Source of the DNA: Deltaproteobacteria bacterium
GTDB taxonomy: Bacteria; Bdellovibrionota; FAC87; UBA2466
Reading direction: 5' to 3'
DNA: 14,004 bases
NCBI GenBank assembly: GCA_013205415.1
Contig: JABMMY010000013.1
Location: forward strand, 1 to 14,004
Both the position numbers and the translations under genes were made by a program. Below are positions 1 through 6,732 of this stretch, piece by piece; within the stretch, counting starts at the first letter, position 1, and each line of letters starts with the position of its first letter. Under the pieces are notes generated by a model. The model was given only the letters and a program-made list of their open reading frames with translations, searched no databases and had not been told where the DNA came from.

Positions 1-638
1 GTTTTAGAAAGTAGATTACCCGATCCGGTATTTAAAACAGAAGACTCTTTAATGAAATGCACCTGAAACTTCAGTCGATAAACTACAGAAATAGCCTTTT
101 CTCTCGGATGAAATTGAATAGGATTAATAGCCACTCTGACAAACTTCAGTGATTGTAAAAACCCGACGTTTTGTAATGCAATCATCTGGCTTGGAAATAT
201 ATTTTCAGATTCATAGAATGTAGAATCAAAAATAAAGGCCTGGGCCTTATCGCAGTCACAGCGTGTTTTACTTTGATAGGGAGCCACCCAAGTATTTGCA
301 ACGGTAGCCTCCTGCCTTTCTGAAACGGTAAGTTCCGCACGGTAACCTTCAGGAACAGCAATAAGAGTTCCTATCGTAGGAAGAGAGGGGCGCCCTAATT
401 CTCCTATTGATACTAGCCCGGGAACAGAGATCTCTGAAAAACTATCAAGGCCCCTATTTTTATCAAGATAGGGAAGGGTGAAGGTTCCCTCAGTGGCCGC
501 CACAGGTTCCTGGCTCAGGATGGGGGTCATTATTAATTCTGCGCGATTTTGTGTTCCTGAAGGAAACTCAATACGATCTGCAAAACAAATAGAGACACAA
601 AATAATAAAAGTAAAGTAACTGTTTTAATCGAATTCAT
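1..638 (-). CDS. Gingipain-type (C25) peptidase, N-terminal part only
   Basis: The frame is open from an ATG at 638 to the window edge (212 residues seen) and is cut before any catalytic domain. Residues 1-20 form a signal peptide: a Lys near the N-terminus, a Leu/Val-rich core and cleavage expected after CFA. The visible body resembles the C25 propeptide (gingipain propeptide family). It has the G-x-P-x-L-P core at 82-87 (GRPSLP), followed by a hydrophobic strand and P-E-G-Y at 96-99. Later come a V-R-V-A-I-N-P-I-Q-F-H-P segment (167-178) and beta-rich repeats. In known members this propeptide keeps an exported cysteine protease inactive until secretion. A G-run (CCCGGGGGGGAAC) precedes the ATG and may serve as the ribosome site. 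The Cys/His catalytic dyad and any C-terminal secretion domain lie outside the window, so protease activity is inferred from the propeptide alone. A non-peptidase protein using the same prodomain is possible. Confidence 0.72.
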   Translation of the reverse strand, partial: MNSIKTVTLLLLFCVSICFADRIEFPSGTQNRAELIMTPILSQEPVAATEGTFTLPYLDKNRGLDSFSEISVPGLVSIGELGRPSLPTIGTLIAVPEGYRAELTVSERQEATVANTWVAPYQSKTRCDCDKAQAFIFDSTFYESENIFPSQMIALQNVGFLQSLKFVRVAINPIQFHPREKAISVVYRLKFQVHFIKESSVLNTGSGNLLSK

Positions 639-690
639 GTTCCCCCCCGGGATCACATTCCTGATCAAACTACCTACATTGGAACGAATT

Positions 691-720
691 TATTTACTCT
701 CTACCCTTTTGTCGTATCAA
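691..720 (-). promoter_or_regulatory. Candidate sigma70 promoter of the C25 peptidase gene
   Basis: On the minus strand, TTGATA (715-720) and TAAATA (691-696) are separated by 18 bp. This would start transcription near 684 and leave a leader of about 45 nt before the ATG at 638. Both boxes match consensus at five of six positions. It is a sequence match only. Confidence 0.4.
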
Positions 721-824
721 GTTTGTTTGAAATTGGAAAATAAAAAGATAGGTGAAGGGATAAAAAAACTAGAAAAAATAATGTATCGCGTCTAATGCTA
801 TGCGAAATTATGGGGGTGAGCCCA

Positions 825-838
825 GTAGATCGGTCCCT
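825..838 (+). repeat. 14-bp direct repeat, copy 1 (GTAGATCGGTCCCT)
   Basis: The identical 14-mer recurs at 1661-1674 in the same orientation, about 836 bp away. The two copies bracket the brnT-brnA pair plus roughly 175 bp of non-coding sequence. Both are followed within a few bases by TTTT. It could be a target-site duplication, a recombination scar or chance. Confidence 0.55.
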
Positions 839-1012
839 TCCCTTTTTAAACGGTGATGATGAGATATCGAGAGCTTAATATGAAATGTTTTCATGTTGTG
901 ACGAAATAGAAATGAGTTCATTGGAATTTATTAAGCACCGGCCCTATGTGCCAACGTCGCGTGAGTGCGCAAATCTAAATGATAATAGAATTGGCTAAAG
1001 TGGAAACATCGA

Positions 1013-1258
1013 TCAACCCGCCTTTTGCTTTTTGGGCGTTTCTGTTTTCCAATTTGCGGAAGGTTCCAATCCGTGCACGGCATAATCACGGAGCACATAG
1101 TTAATGAGACTTTGGTAGGGAATATCCGTTTTACTCGCTAACTGTTTAAAATAATCGATCACGTGGGGATCCAGCCGAATTGTTACGGCCGCTTTCAGCC
1201 TTTTTAGATATTTTGGCTCCGCTCTTTTTAATTTACTAAAATCGTATTCTTTTTTCAC
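1013..1258 (-). CDS. brnA: BrnA-type antitoxin (ribbon-helix-helix)
   Basis: This 81-residue protein has a basic N-terminus and a ribbon-helix-helix block at about residues 25-60: the strand AAVTIRLDPHVIDYF followed by helices containing DIPYQSLINYVLRDYA. That I-P-Y-Q-S-L-I-N pattern is characteristic of BrnA antitoxins. In the family, BrnA neutralises the RNase BrnT by direct binding, and the complex represses its own operon by binding DNA. The start is GTG at 1258, overlapping the brnT stop as GTGA, with a near-ideal GGAGGT site upstream; the antitoxin is therefore translationally coupled to the toxin but has its own strong initiation signal. Toxin-before-antitoxin order is usual for BrnTA. 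The Lys-rich tail (residues 75-79) is variable. Family assignment is confident; function here is inferred. Confidence 0.88.
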   Translation of the reverse strand: MKKEYDFSKLKRAEPKYLKRLKAAVTIRLDPHVIDYFKQLASKTDIPYQSLINYVLRDYAVHGLEPSANWKTETPKKQKAG

Positions 1259-1575
1259 TTTTTACCTCCAAAAATATTTTGAGTTTCCTGTTTTGTTGTT
1301 TTTCGTGCCGAAATAATTCGAATTTCAGTCCCTTTCGGATTTTCACAGTGGACAACCAATAAAACACGTCCTCTTTCGCTAAACCCTACGGCGATGTACC
1401 GCTCTTCATCCTTTGAGTGTTCGGGGTCATGAAACACCTCCAGCGGAAAATTTAAAAAAACTGTTTTTGCTTCTTCGAAAGAAACGCCGTGTTTTTTGAT
1501 ATTTTCCTGATTTTTATTCTCATCCCGCCAGGGGCGTATTCTGAGGCGAAACCGAAGAATCTCCCACGGATCCAC
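1255..1575 (-). CDS. brnT: BrnT-type toxin (ribonuclease)
   Basis: The C-terminal 85 or so residues match BrnT. A W-x-D-E-N-K-N block is followed by a K-K-H-G-V-S-F-E-E-A-x-T-V-F helix, then HDPEHSKDEERYIAVGFSERGR spread over two strands, and a terminal I-I-S-A-R-K segment. BrnT toxins are small RNase-fold ribonucleases that inhibit translation. I chose the GTG at 1575 (106 aa) because AAGAGGGGG lies 9 nt upstream and because family members are usually about 90-100 residues. An ATG at 1599 (114 aa) and another at 1650 (131 aa) are also in frame but have weak ribosome sites. The segment before the W (VDPWEILRFRLRIRP) is unlike the usual M-x-F-x-W start, and there is one extra residue between W and D, so the 5' end may be remodelled. 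The gene lies about 100 bp after iscX on the same strand with no visible terminator between. Confidence 0.82.
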   Translation of the reverse strand: MDPWEILRFRLRIRPWRDENKNQENIKKHGVSFEEAKTVFLNFPLEVFHDPEHSKDEERYIAVGFSERGRVLLVVHCENPKGTEIRIISARKTTKQETQNIFGGKK

Positions 1576-1660
1576 CCACAGTTTCCCCCTCTTCAACATT
1601 GCGGCACCGCATCCACTGCTAAATCGCGTATCAAAAGACTCAAATTCCATGAGAGTGCAG

Positions 1661-1674
1661 GTAGATCGGTCCCT
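1661..1674 (+). repeat. 14-bp direct repeat, copy 2 (GTAGATCGGTCCCT)
   Basis: Exact second copy of the 14-mer at 825-838, placed just past the iscX stop codon and upstream of brnT. Its position at the operon end supports the idea that the toxin-antitoxin block was inserted between the two copies. Confidence 0.55.
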
Positions 1675-1682
1675 ACTTTTAG

Positions 1683-1877
1683 TTAGTCCTTTTCATCTAG
1701 CCACAGCATTTGGATGGCCTCTAAAATTTTTTCATTTGATCTTTTAGGATCATCGGTAAATCCGGGAAGTTCGGTTACTTTTTTATGAAGATCGGTAAAT
1801 CTCAAGGTGAGGGGATCGATGTCTGGATAGGTTTCATAAAGAAGAATAGCAATCTCTCGTACGTCGGTCCATTTCAT
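1683..1877 (-). CDS. iscX: IscX, Fe-S cluster assembly accessory protein
   Basis: This 64-residue acidic protein matches IscX (YfhJ) along its length: the start MKWTDVREIA, the P-D-I-D-P-x-T-x-R-F-T-D-L-H centre, an F-x-D-D-P-x-x-S-N-E-K-I-L-E-A-I segment and the ending W-L-D-E. In Escherichia coli IscX binds the cysteine desulfurase IscS at the site also used by frataxin, and modulates sulfur transfer and iron supply to IscU. Its ATG overlaps the hscA stop as ATGA, so translation is coupled to the operon. It is the last isc gene here and follows hscA directly, with no ferredoxin gene between them. Identification is near certain from length, motifs and position. Confidence 0.95.
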   Translation of the reverse strand: MKWTDVREIAILLYETYPDIDPLTLRFTDLHKKVTELPGFTDDPKRSNEKILEAIQMLWLDEKD

Positions 1878-3688
1878 GGAGTGTCTCCTAGATTTTTTCC
1901 CTTTAGAGCCTCTCGCACCGCTTGGTTAAGAAGCAATTCGGCCATGTGTTTAGTATTTTCAGCCAGCTCATCAATATGGGCTTTAATCAACTTACGATCT
2001 TTTCCTGAACTGGCCTCTTGAAGTTTCATTAAACTTTTCTCAATTTGAAGAGTCTCATTAGAATCTACCAGAGCCTGTCCAGTTAATAACGCCTTTTGGG
2101 TAGCTCTAATCAAACTATCGGCCTCAATCTTCGACTCAATTAAAAACCGATCCTCAAAATCGGTCTCTGCATTTTCAAAGGAATCGAAAAGCATTTTTTC
2201 TACCTCAGTATCGGTCAATCCATAACTCGGATTCACGCACACACTCGCACAGGTTGCCGTTCTTAATTCTGTCGCCTTTACATTTAAAATTCCATTGGCA
2301 TCCACAATAAACTCAACCTCAATTTTTGGAATTCCTGCAGGAAGAGGCGGTAGTCCCTTGAGCTGAAATCTAGATAAACTTCGATTGTCCTTAACCAGTT
2401 CACGTTCGCCCTGAACGACATGAATATCGACGGAAACCTGCCCATCTACATAGGTAGAATAGGTTTCAGAAGCAGAAATGGGGATGGTAGAGTTTCTATG
2501 AATAATTTTTCCTACTACACCACCCATCGTTTCAATTCCCAAAGAAAGTGGAATCACATCTAAAAGCAACATTCCCGAAATTTGTCCATTCAAAATATTT
2601 GCCTGTACGGCAGCTCCAATGGCCACCACCTCATCTGGATTGATGGTAGCAATGGGTTCTCGAAGAAAAAGTTCCTGTACCAGCTTTTTTACTAGCGGCA
2701 CACGAGTACTTCCTCCGACTAAAATGGCATCGGTAATCTGATTGGGTTTGAGATTAGCATCCTTTAAACATTGCAAGCAGGGTTCCTTGGCGCGTTCTAC
2801 AATAGGACGAATCCAATTCTCAATTTCAGTTCTTGAAATATTAAAAGTAAGAGAGGGGCTACCGGACCAGGTCCACGTTACCATTTCAGATTCCGAAAGT
2901 TGTCGTTTTAATTTTTCGGCTTCATGAATGAGTCTGGCTTGGGATGATTTTTCTAATAGGGGATCGATTCCAGTGGCACTAAGAATTTTCTCAGCTATTT
3001 TTTCTGCAATCGCATGATCCAAATCATCTCCACCAAGAGCCGTATTTCCATTAGTAGCTAAAACCTCAAAGACTCCATCGGCCACCCTAAGAATCGAAAT
3101 ATCAAAGGTGCCCCCTCCTAAATCAAAGACCGCCACATTGCCAAAGGTTTTTTTCTGAAGACCGTATGCTAAACAGGCCGCTGTCGGTTCATTGACAATT
3201 CTAACCACCTCTAATCCTGCCAGCTCTCCTGCAAATTTGGTGGCCTGTCGTTGGGCATCATTAAAATAGGCAGGCACGGTGATTACCGCTTTATCGACGA
3301 TTTGTCCGGTCTCTTTTTCAGCAAGAGTTTTAAGTTTTTTTAAAACTAAGGAACCAATTTCCATAGGGGTATAGGATCTATCCCCTACGGTAAAACGAAT
3401 CAGCTGTTCGGTACTATGAGAAAAATCAAAAGGAAGTAACTTAATCCATTGTGTGACGTCGGAAAGGCCCCGACCCATGAATCTTTTAGCGCTATAAATA
3501 GTTCGAGATATATTTTCTGTCTGGGCTTTTTTGGCTAAGATTCCCACACGAGTTCCTTCGGTCTCATGGAACTCAATGATGCTGGGAATTAAGGGGCTGC
3601 CGTCCTCTCCTTTAAAAAGTTTTGGCCTACCTTTTTCTAGAGTTCCAATCAAACTATTAGTGGTTCCTAAATCGATTCCTACAATCAT
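1874..3688 (-). CDS. hscA: HscA, Hsp70-type chaperone for Fe-S cluster transfer
   Basis: A 604-residue Hsp70 close to the HscA family length. The ATPase domain (about 1-375) has the phosphate-1 motif GIDLGTTNS (4-12), the phosphate-2 motif FDLGGGTFD (188-196) and the adenosine motif ILVGGSTRVP (322-331). The interdomain linker reads DVIPLSLGIE (377-386). The substrate-binding domain has G-R/K-I-I-x-x-N-S-T-I-P near 393-403, followed by a helical lid. HscA uses ATP, stimulated by HscB, to bind the LPPVK motif of IscU and promote release of the nascent cluster to acceptors. That motif is present in IscU of this operon. The gene overlaps hscB (TCATGA) and iscX (CCATGA), indicating translational coupling. 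It could only be confused with DnaK, but the operon and the short acidic C-terminus favour HscA. Confidence 0.95.
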   Translation of the reverse strand: MIVGIDLGTTNSLIGTLEKGRPKLFKGEDGSPLIPSIIEFHETEGTRVGILAKKAQTENISRTIYSAKRFMGRGLSDVTQWIKLLPFDFSHSTEQLIRFTVGDRSYTPMEIGSLVLKKLKTLAEKETGQIVDKAVITVPAYFNDAQRQATKFAGELAGLEVVRIVNEPTAACLAYGLQKKTFGNVAVFDLGGGTFDISILRVADGVFEVLATNGNTALGGDDLDHAIAEKIAEKILSATGIDPLLEKSSQARLIHEAEKLKRQLSESEMVTWTWSGSPSLTFNISRTEIENWIRPIVERAKEPCLQCLKDANLKPNQITDAILVGGSTRVPLVKKLVQELFLREPIATINPDEVVAIGAAVQANILNGQISGMLLLDVIPLSLGIETMGGVVGKIIHRNSTIPISASETYSTYVDGQVSVDIHVVQGERELVKDNRSLSRFQLKGLPPLPAGIPKIEVEFIVDANGILNVKATELRTATCASVCVNPSYGLTDTEVEKMLFDSFENAETDFEDRFLIESKIEADSLIRATQKALLTGQALVDSNETLQIEKSLMKLQEASSGKDRKLIKAHIDELAENTKHMAELLLNQAVREALKGKNLGDTP

Positions 3689-4338
3689 GAGTTCACCTTT
3701 CTTTCGATGTCCAAGAGCATCGATCGGAGATATTTTTCTCGGTTTGCATGGGTTCTTAAATCTTCAGCCGATTTTTTTTTGTTAAAACCAGAGTCGAATT
3801 CAGCAGCTAGTTTATGCCAGGTCTGTTGACTTTCCATAAGTAGACTCTCTAGTTCTTTTTTGAAATTCAAAATAGGTTCTACCTGACCTTCACTAAGTAG
3901 ATCCTGAATTTCAAAATAGCTTTCCGCTAAATCTGTGGGAATCGCAGCCTTAGCGAGAGCGTCTGAATGGCCAATATACCTTTCAATCACTAAGTGAGTT
4001 CTATCCTGTTGGTTTTTTAAGGTTTGATAGGCTCGATTCAGAGCCGTGCTCCATCTCAAAGCATATAGGGGGGCTGGATGGACTGCCATAGTAAATCGAT
4101 CGGGGTGCACCTGTTTAGATAAATGATAAAACTTAGTTCGAAGCTCAGTCTCGTCGATTAGTAGGTGTTCTGTGATTTTGAAAATATCAAAATGAGAAAG
4201 AGACAGATCTACCGGATAATCTAAAATAGATTGGCAGCTTTCACAGAAAAGCAATGGAGTTGTTTGTTGGGTACAGCTCCAGCATTTGATTGTTTTAGAC
4301 GGCGAATGAAGTACCACAACCACAACTTTTAGTAGCAT
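3685..4338 (-). CDS. hscB: HscB, J-domain co-chaperone with zinc-finger-like N-terminus
   Basis: This J-protein of up to 217 residues delivers IscU to HscA and stimulates its ATPase. The J-domain runs from about 48 to 115, with the HPD triad at 78-80 (QVHPDRF) and the later A-L-N-R-A-Y-Q-T-L helix. The C-terminal part (about 130-217) is the helical IscU-binding region. Ahead of the J-domain is a four-cysteine module: C19-W-S-C22 and C32-E-S-C35. It resembles the zinc-binding N-terminus of eukaryotic mitochondrial HSC20 and is absent from the E. coli protein. No strong ribosome site is visible. The ATG at 4338 overlaps iscA by 44 nt; in-frame GTG codons at 4323 and 4317 are alternatives that would keep the cysteines. 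The stop overlaps the hscA ATG. Family identity is firm; zinc binding is inferred from the Cys spacing. Confidence 0.93.
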   Translation of the reverse strand: MLLKVVVVVLHSPSKTIKCWSCTQQTTPLLFCESCQSILDYPVDLSLSHFDIFKITEHLLIDETELRTKFYHLSKQVHPDRFTMAVHPAPLYALRWSTALNRAYQTLKNQQDRTHLVIERYIGHSDALAKAAIPTDLAESYFEIQDLLSEGQVEPILNFKKELESLLMESQQTWHKLAAEFDSGFNKKKSAEDLRTHANREKYLRSMLLDIERKVNS

Positions 4339-4618
4339 TGGGATTTGTGAAATTAAATCCCGTTCCGTTTAAGCCGCCTTGATAATCTAAGGTAAGCCCT
4401 TTGACGTATAAATAACTTTTGGGGTCGATAAAAACCTTAACTCCATCCTGTTCAAAAATTTTATCATTGGGGGCCGCCTCTTTTTGAAACTCAAGTTTAT
4501 AGGACATCCCGCTGCAGCCTCCTCCAACCACAGCCACGCGCAGACCTCCATCAGGGGTGTTTTCGTCTTCACGAAAACGTTTGATATGTTTAACAGCCGA
4601 TTCAGTTAAGTTAATCAT
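4295..4618 (-). CDS. iscA: IscA, A-type Fe-S carrier protein
   Basis: A 107-residue A-type carrier with the three conserved cysteines: C35 in GGGCSGMSY and the C-x-C pair C99/C101 in the terminal SCGCGTSF. These ligate iron or a cluster between subunits, and the protein passes clusters from IscU to client apoproteins. The N-G-T-G-F-x-F-x-N-P-N segment before the C-x-C is also typical. A GGAG site lies 7 nt before the ATG. The gap to iscU is only 30 bp and contains a short inverted repeat (GATCTC/GAGATC, 4638-4658) that could form a weak hairpin in the transcript. The 3' end is overlapped by hscB. ErpA or SufA are relatives, but operon position gives IscA. Confidence 0.95.
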   Translation of the reverse strand: MINLTESAVKHIKRFREDENTPDGGLRVAVVGGGCSGMSYKLEFQKEAAPNDKIFEQDGVKVFIDPKSYLYVKGLTLDYQGGLNGTGFNFTNPNATKSCGCGTSFAV

Positions 4619-4648
4619 AACAATCTCCAGTCCCTAAGATCTCTTAAT

Positions 4649-5035
4649 CTAGGAGATCCTTTGTTTCTTTTTATAATCCTCAATGGCTGCTTTGATGGCG
4701 TCCTCTGCCAAAACAGAGCAGTGAATTTTTACAGGGGGTAAAGAAAGCTCATTCACAATATCTGTATTTTTAATTTGTAGAGCTTCATCTACCGACTTAC
4801 CTTTGACCCATTCTGTAGCAAGGCTTGAACTAGCAATAGCACTACCACAACCAAAGGTTTTAAATTTTGCATCCTCAATAATATTATCAGTATTGATCTT
4901 AAGTTGTAGCTTCATGACGTCGCCACACTCTGGTGCTCCCACTACACCTGTTCCCACAGTAAGGTCCCCCTTTTCAAAAGAGCCCACATTTCGTGGATTG
5001 TTGAAGTGATCAATAACTTTAGGTCCGTATGCCAT
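4649..5035 (-). CDS. iscU: IscU, Fe-S cluster scaffold protein
   Basis: A 128-residue scaffold on which clusters are built from IscS-derived sulfur and iron. The assembly residues are all present: C37 and D39 (PECGDVM), C63 (FGCGSAIASSS) and C106 (KIHCSVLAEDA). The HscA recognition motif LPPVK is at 99-103. The N-terminal Y-x-x-x-V-x-D-H-F-x-N-P-R-N-V-G pattern is typical. A TAAGGAGA ribosome site overlaps the iscS stop codon, 10 bp before this ATG, so the two genes are closely coupled. Nothing is missing relative to the E. coli protein, and identification is near certain. Confidence 0.97.
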   Translation of the reverse strand: MAYGPKVIDHFNNPRNVGSFEKGDLTVGTGVVGAPECGDVMKLQLKINTDNIIEDAKFKTFGCGSAIASSSLATEWVKGKSVDEALQIKNTDIVNELSLPPVKIHCSVLAEDAIKAAIEDYKKKQRIS

Positions 5036-5045
5036 ATTTTTCTCC

Positions 5046-6260
5046 TTAGTGAGCCGTCCATTGGACAGATTTTAAATCAATACCCTCTTTAGCCATTTCA
5101 TAAAGAGGTGACATGTCTCGTAGTTTTAATACGACGGCCACCACTTTTTGAATCACAAAATCGATCTCCTCTTCGGTGGTGAAGCGTCCCAATCCAAAAC
5201 GGATTGAGGTGTGAGCTAGCTCCTCCCCAATTCCCATGGCCTTTAAGACATAGGAGGGTTCGAGAGAAGCTGAAGTACAGGCAGAACCTGAGGAAACTGC
5301 CACCTCTTGAAGTCCCATCATCATGGCCTCTCCCTCGACAAAAGCGAAACTAATGTTGAGATTATTAGGCAACCGTTGAATAGGATCTCCATTTAAAAAA
5401 ATCTCATCGAGTTGCGCAGAGAGCCCTTTGTGTAATCGATCTCTCAATGTGGTTAAACGAACCGCGTCTGCTGCCATTTCATTTAAGCAAATCTCAGCGG
5501 CAGTTCCAAAGCCTACAATGCCGGGAACATTCAGAGTTCCCGATCGAAAACCTCTCTCGTGTCCGCCTCCATGAACTACAGGGGACAATCGAACTCTAGG
5601 ATTAGATCGTCGAACATAAAGACCGCCGACCCCCTTGGGTCCGTACATTTTGTGAGCCGAAATTGAAAGAATATCGATTCCCATTGTCTCTACATTGATG
5701 GGAATTTTCCCAGTCGTTTGTGCGGCATCCACATGAAATAAAACACCGGCCTCTTTAGCTATTTTTCCAATGGCTGCAATAGGGTGAACGGTTCCTACTT
5801 CATTATTGGCGTGCATTAGAGAAATTAAAATAGTCTTATCGGTCAGAGCCGCCTTCACCTGTTCAGCAGTCACCGCTCCATTTTTATCGACGGGAAGATA
5901 GGTGACGGTGCAACCATGTTGTTCTAAATACTTTGCGGAATCTAGAGTGGCTTTGTGTTCTGTTTCTGCCGTGATGATGTGATTGCCCTTTTCAACATAC
6001 ATCTCAGCCGCCCCTTTAAGAGCGATGTTGATGCTTTCGGTGGCACCACTGGTAAAAACGATCTCTTTGGGATTAGCTCCAATTAGTTTCGCGATAGAGA
6101 CTCTAGATTTTTCTACCGCCTCCTCTGTTTCCCAACCAAAGGCGTGACTTCGGCTAGCCGCATTTCCAAACTTTTCAGTCAAAAATGGCATCATGGCCTC
6201 AAGCACTCTGGGGTCGACCTGGGTAGTTGAATTATTATCTAAATAGATAGGTAGTTTCAT
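5046..6260 (-). CDS. iscS: IscS, PLP-dependent cysteine desulfurase
   Basis: A 404-residue class V aminotransferase-fold enzyme, the same length as E. coli IscS. It converts L-cysteine to alanine and carries the sulfur as a persulfide. The PLP-binding lysine is K204 in SISAHKMYGPKG, with H102 (TETEHKA) stacking on the cofactor. The mobile catalytic cysteine is C328 in SSGSACTSASLEPS. The C-terminal tail (LYEMAKEGIDLKSVQW) is the IscU-docking tail seen in IscS and not in SufS or NifS. The ATG overlaps the iscR stop (ATGA) and lies just upstream of iscU. It may also supply sulfur for tRNA thiolation, as IscS does elsewhere; that is inference. Confidence 0.97.
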   Translation of the reverse strand: MKLPIYLDNNSTTQVDPRVLEAMMPFLTEKFGNAASRSHAFGWETEEAVEKSRVSIAKLIGANPKEIVFTSGATESINIALKGAAEMYVEKGNHIITAETEHKATLDSAKYLEQHGCTVTYLPVDKNGAVTAEQVKAALTDKTILISLMHANNEVGTVHPIAAIGKIAKEAGVLFHVDAAQTTGKIPINVETMGIDILSISAHKMYGPKGVGGLYVRRSNPRVRLSPVVHGGGHERGFRSGTLNVPGIVGFGTAAEICLNEMAADAVRLTTLRDRLHKGLSAQLDEIFLNGDPIQRLPNNLNISFAFVEGEAMMMGLQEVAVSSGSACTSASLEPSYVLKAMGIGEELAHTSIRFGLGRFTTEEEIDFVIQKVVAVVLKLRDMSPLYEMAKEGIDLKSVQWTAH

Positions 6261-6673
6261 ACAGCAGTCTTTCTATTAGCTAAGTTCTCTAAAGAAGTTG
6301 ATTCAAATAAGGTTACAATTTTTTGGTTTAAAACGGTCATTGGAGAGATGATGGTGCATAAGGCCTTTGCTGGACACTTATGATTTTCAGAGCCTAAACA
6401 CTCGGCGACCTGAATAGGCCCTTGAAAAGTTTGTGTGATCTCTAATAAATTAATATCGGTTAAAGAGCGGGTCAGTTTATAACCCCCTTGATTGCCGTAT
6501 ACCGGCTGGACAAAACCTTGTGATTTCATGGTCTGCATGATTTTTGAGAGCAGTGCCTCAGGAATACTACAGCTTACCGCCATTTCGCGTACGCTCGCAG
6601 TCTGCTCCTCTTTTTGAGCAAGATAGAGAAGGGCAATAATCCCGTACTCAATTTTTTTATTAACTCTCAACAT
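6257..6673 (-). CDS. iscR: IscR-like Rrf2-family Fe-S sensing repressor
   Basis: A 138-residue Rrf2-family regulator. The N-terminal winged helix spans about 1-75 and includes the recognition helix in SIPEALLSKIMQTMKSQGFV and the wing Y-G-N-Q-G-G-Y. The cluster ligands are C92, C100 and C106, spaced C-x7-C-x5-C. E. coli IscR has C-x5-C-x5-C followed by a ligating His three residues on; here that position is Ile. The x7/x5 spacing is instead like RirA-type Rrf2 proteins, so the bound cluster may differ. The gene heads the isc operon, and palindromes in its promoter suggest autorepression. No ribosome site is visible before the ATG (TAGATAAAT precedes it). The name rests on operon position; a RirA- or NsrR-like sensor is the alternative. 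Confidence 0.88.
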   Translation of the reverse strand: MLRVNKKIEYGIIALLYLAQKEEQTASVREMAVSCSIPEALLSKIMQTMKSQGFVQPVYGNQGGYKLTRSLTDINLLEITQTFQGPIQVAECLGSENHKCPAKALCTIISPMTVLNQKIVTLFESTSLENLANRKTAV

Positions 6674-6703
6674 ATATTTATCTATAAAAACAATTAGTTA
6701 TTT

Positions 6704-6732
6704 AGTATCGAACCTCTAATATTAGAGGTCAG
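6704..6732 (-). promoter_or_regulatory. Candidate isc operon promoter
   Basis: On the minus strand, CTGACC (6727-6732) and GATACT (6704-6709) are exactly 17 bp apart, each matching consensus at four of six positions. The predicted start lies near 6697, leaving a leader of about 24 nt before iscR. The spacer is filled by the 18-bp palindrome annotated separately. Confidence 0.55.
6712..6729. promoter_or_regulatory. 18-bp perfect palindrome, probable IscR operator
   Basis: ACCTCTAATATTAGAGGT is self-complementary over all 18 bases and lies between the predicted -35 and -10 boxes of the isc promoter, where a bound dimer would block RNA polymerase. Rrf2-family regulators bind AT-centred dyads of similar size. 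Binding is inferred from position and symmetry. Confidence 0.65.

Larger units (their letters stand above)
639..1012. other. Non-coding stretch between the C25 gene and brnA
   Basis: About 370 bases separate two minus-strand genes. Besides the promoter at 691-720 it holds one copy of a 14-bp direct repeat (825-838) and a short inverted repeat (ATGAAA/TTTCAT, 880-894). The only sizeable open frame here (ending at 795) is mostly antisense to the C25 coding region and has no ribosome site, so I do not call it. I see no convincing intrinsic terminator downstream of brnA. Confidence 0.6.

Noticed and set aside
478..795. Plus-strand open frame of about 105 codons
   Set aside because: Its first half is antisense to the C25 signal peptide/propeptide, the rest is AT-rich non-coding sequence, and it has no ribosome site or recognisable domain.
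1489..1686. Plus-strand open frame antisense to brnT
   Set aside because: No ribosome site and no family match; the opposite strand has a clear BrnT sequence.
4387..4572. Minus-strand frame overlapping iscA in another phase
   Set aside because: IscA is complete and conserved in its own frame, and this one has no independent support.
4638..4658. Hairpin between iscU and iscA as a terminator or attenuator
   Set aside because: Only a 6-bp stem with a 9-nt loop and no U-tract; noted in the iscA entry but not called as a terminator.
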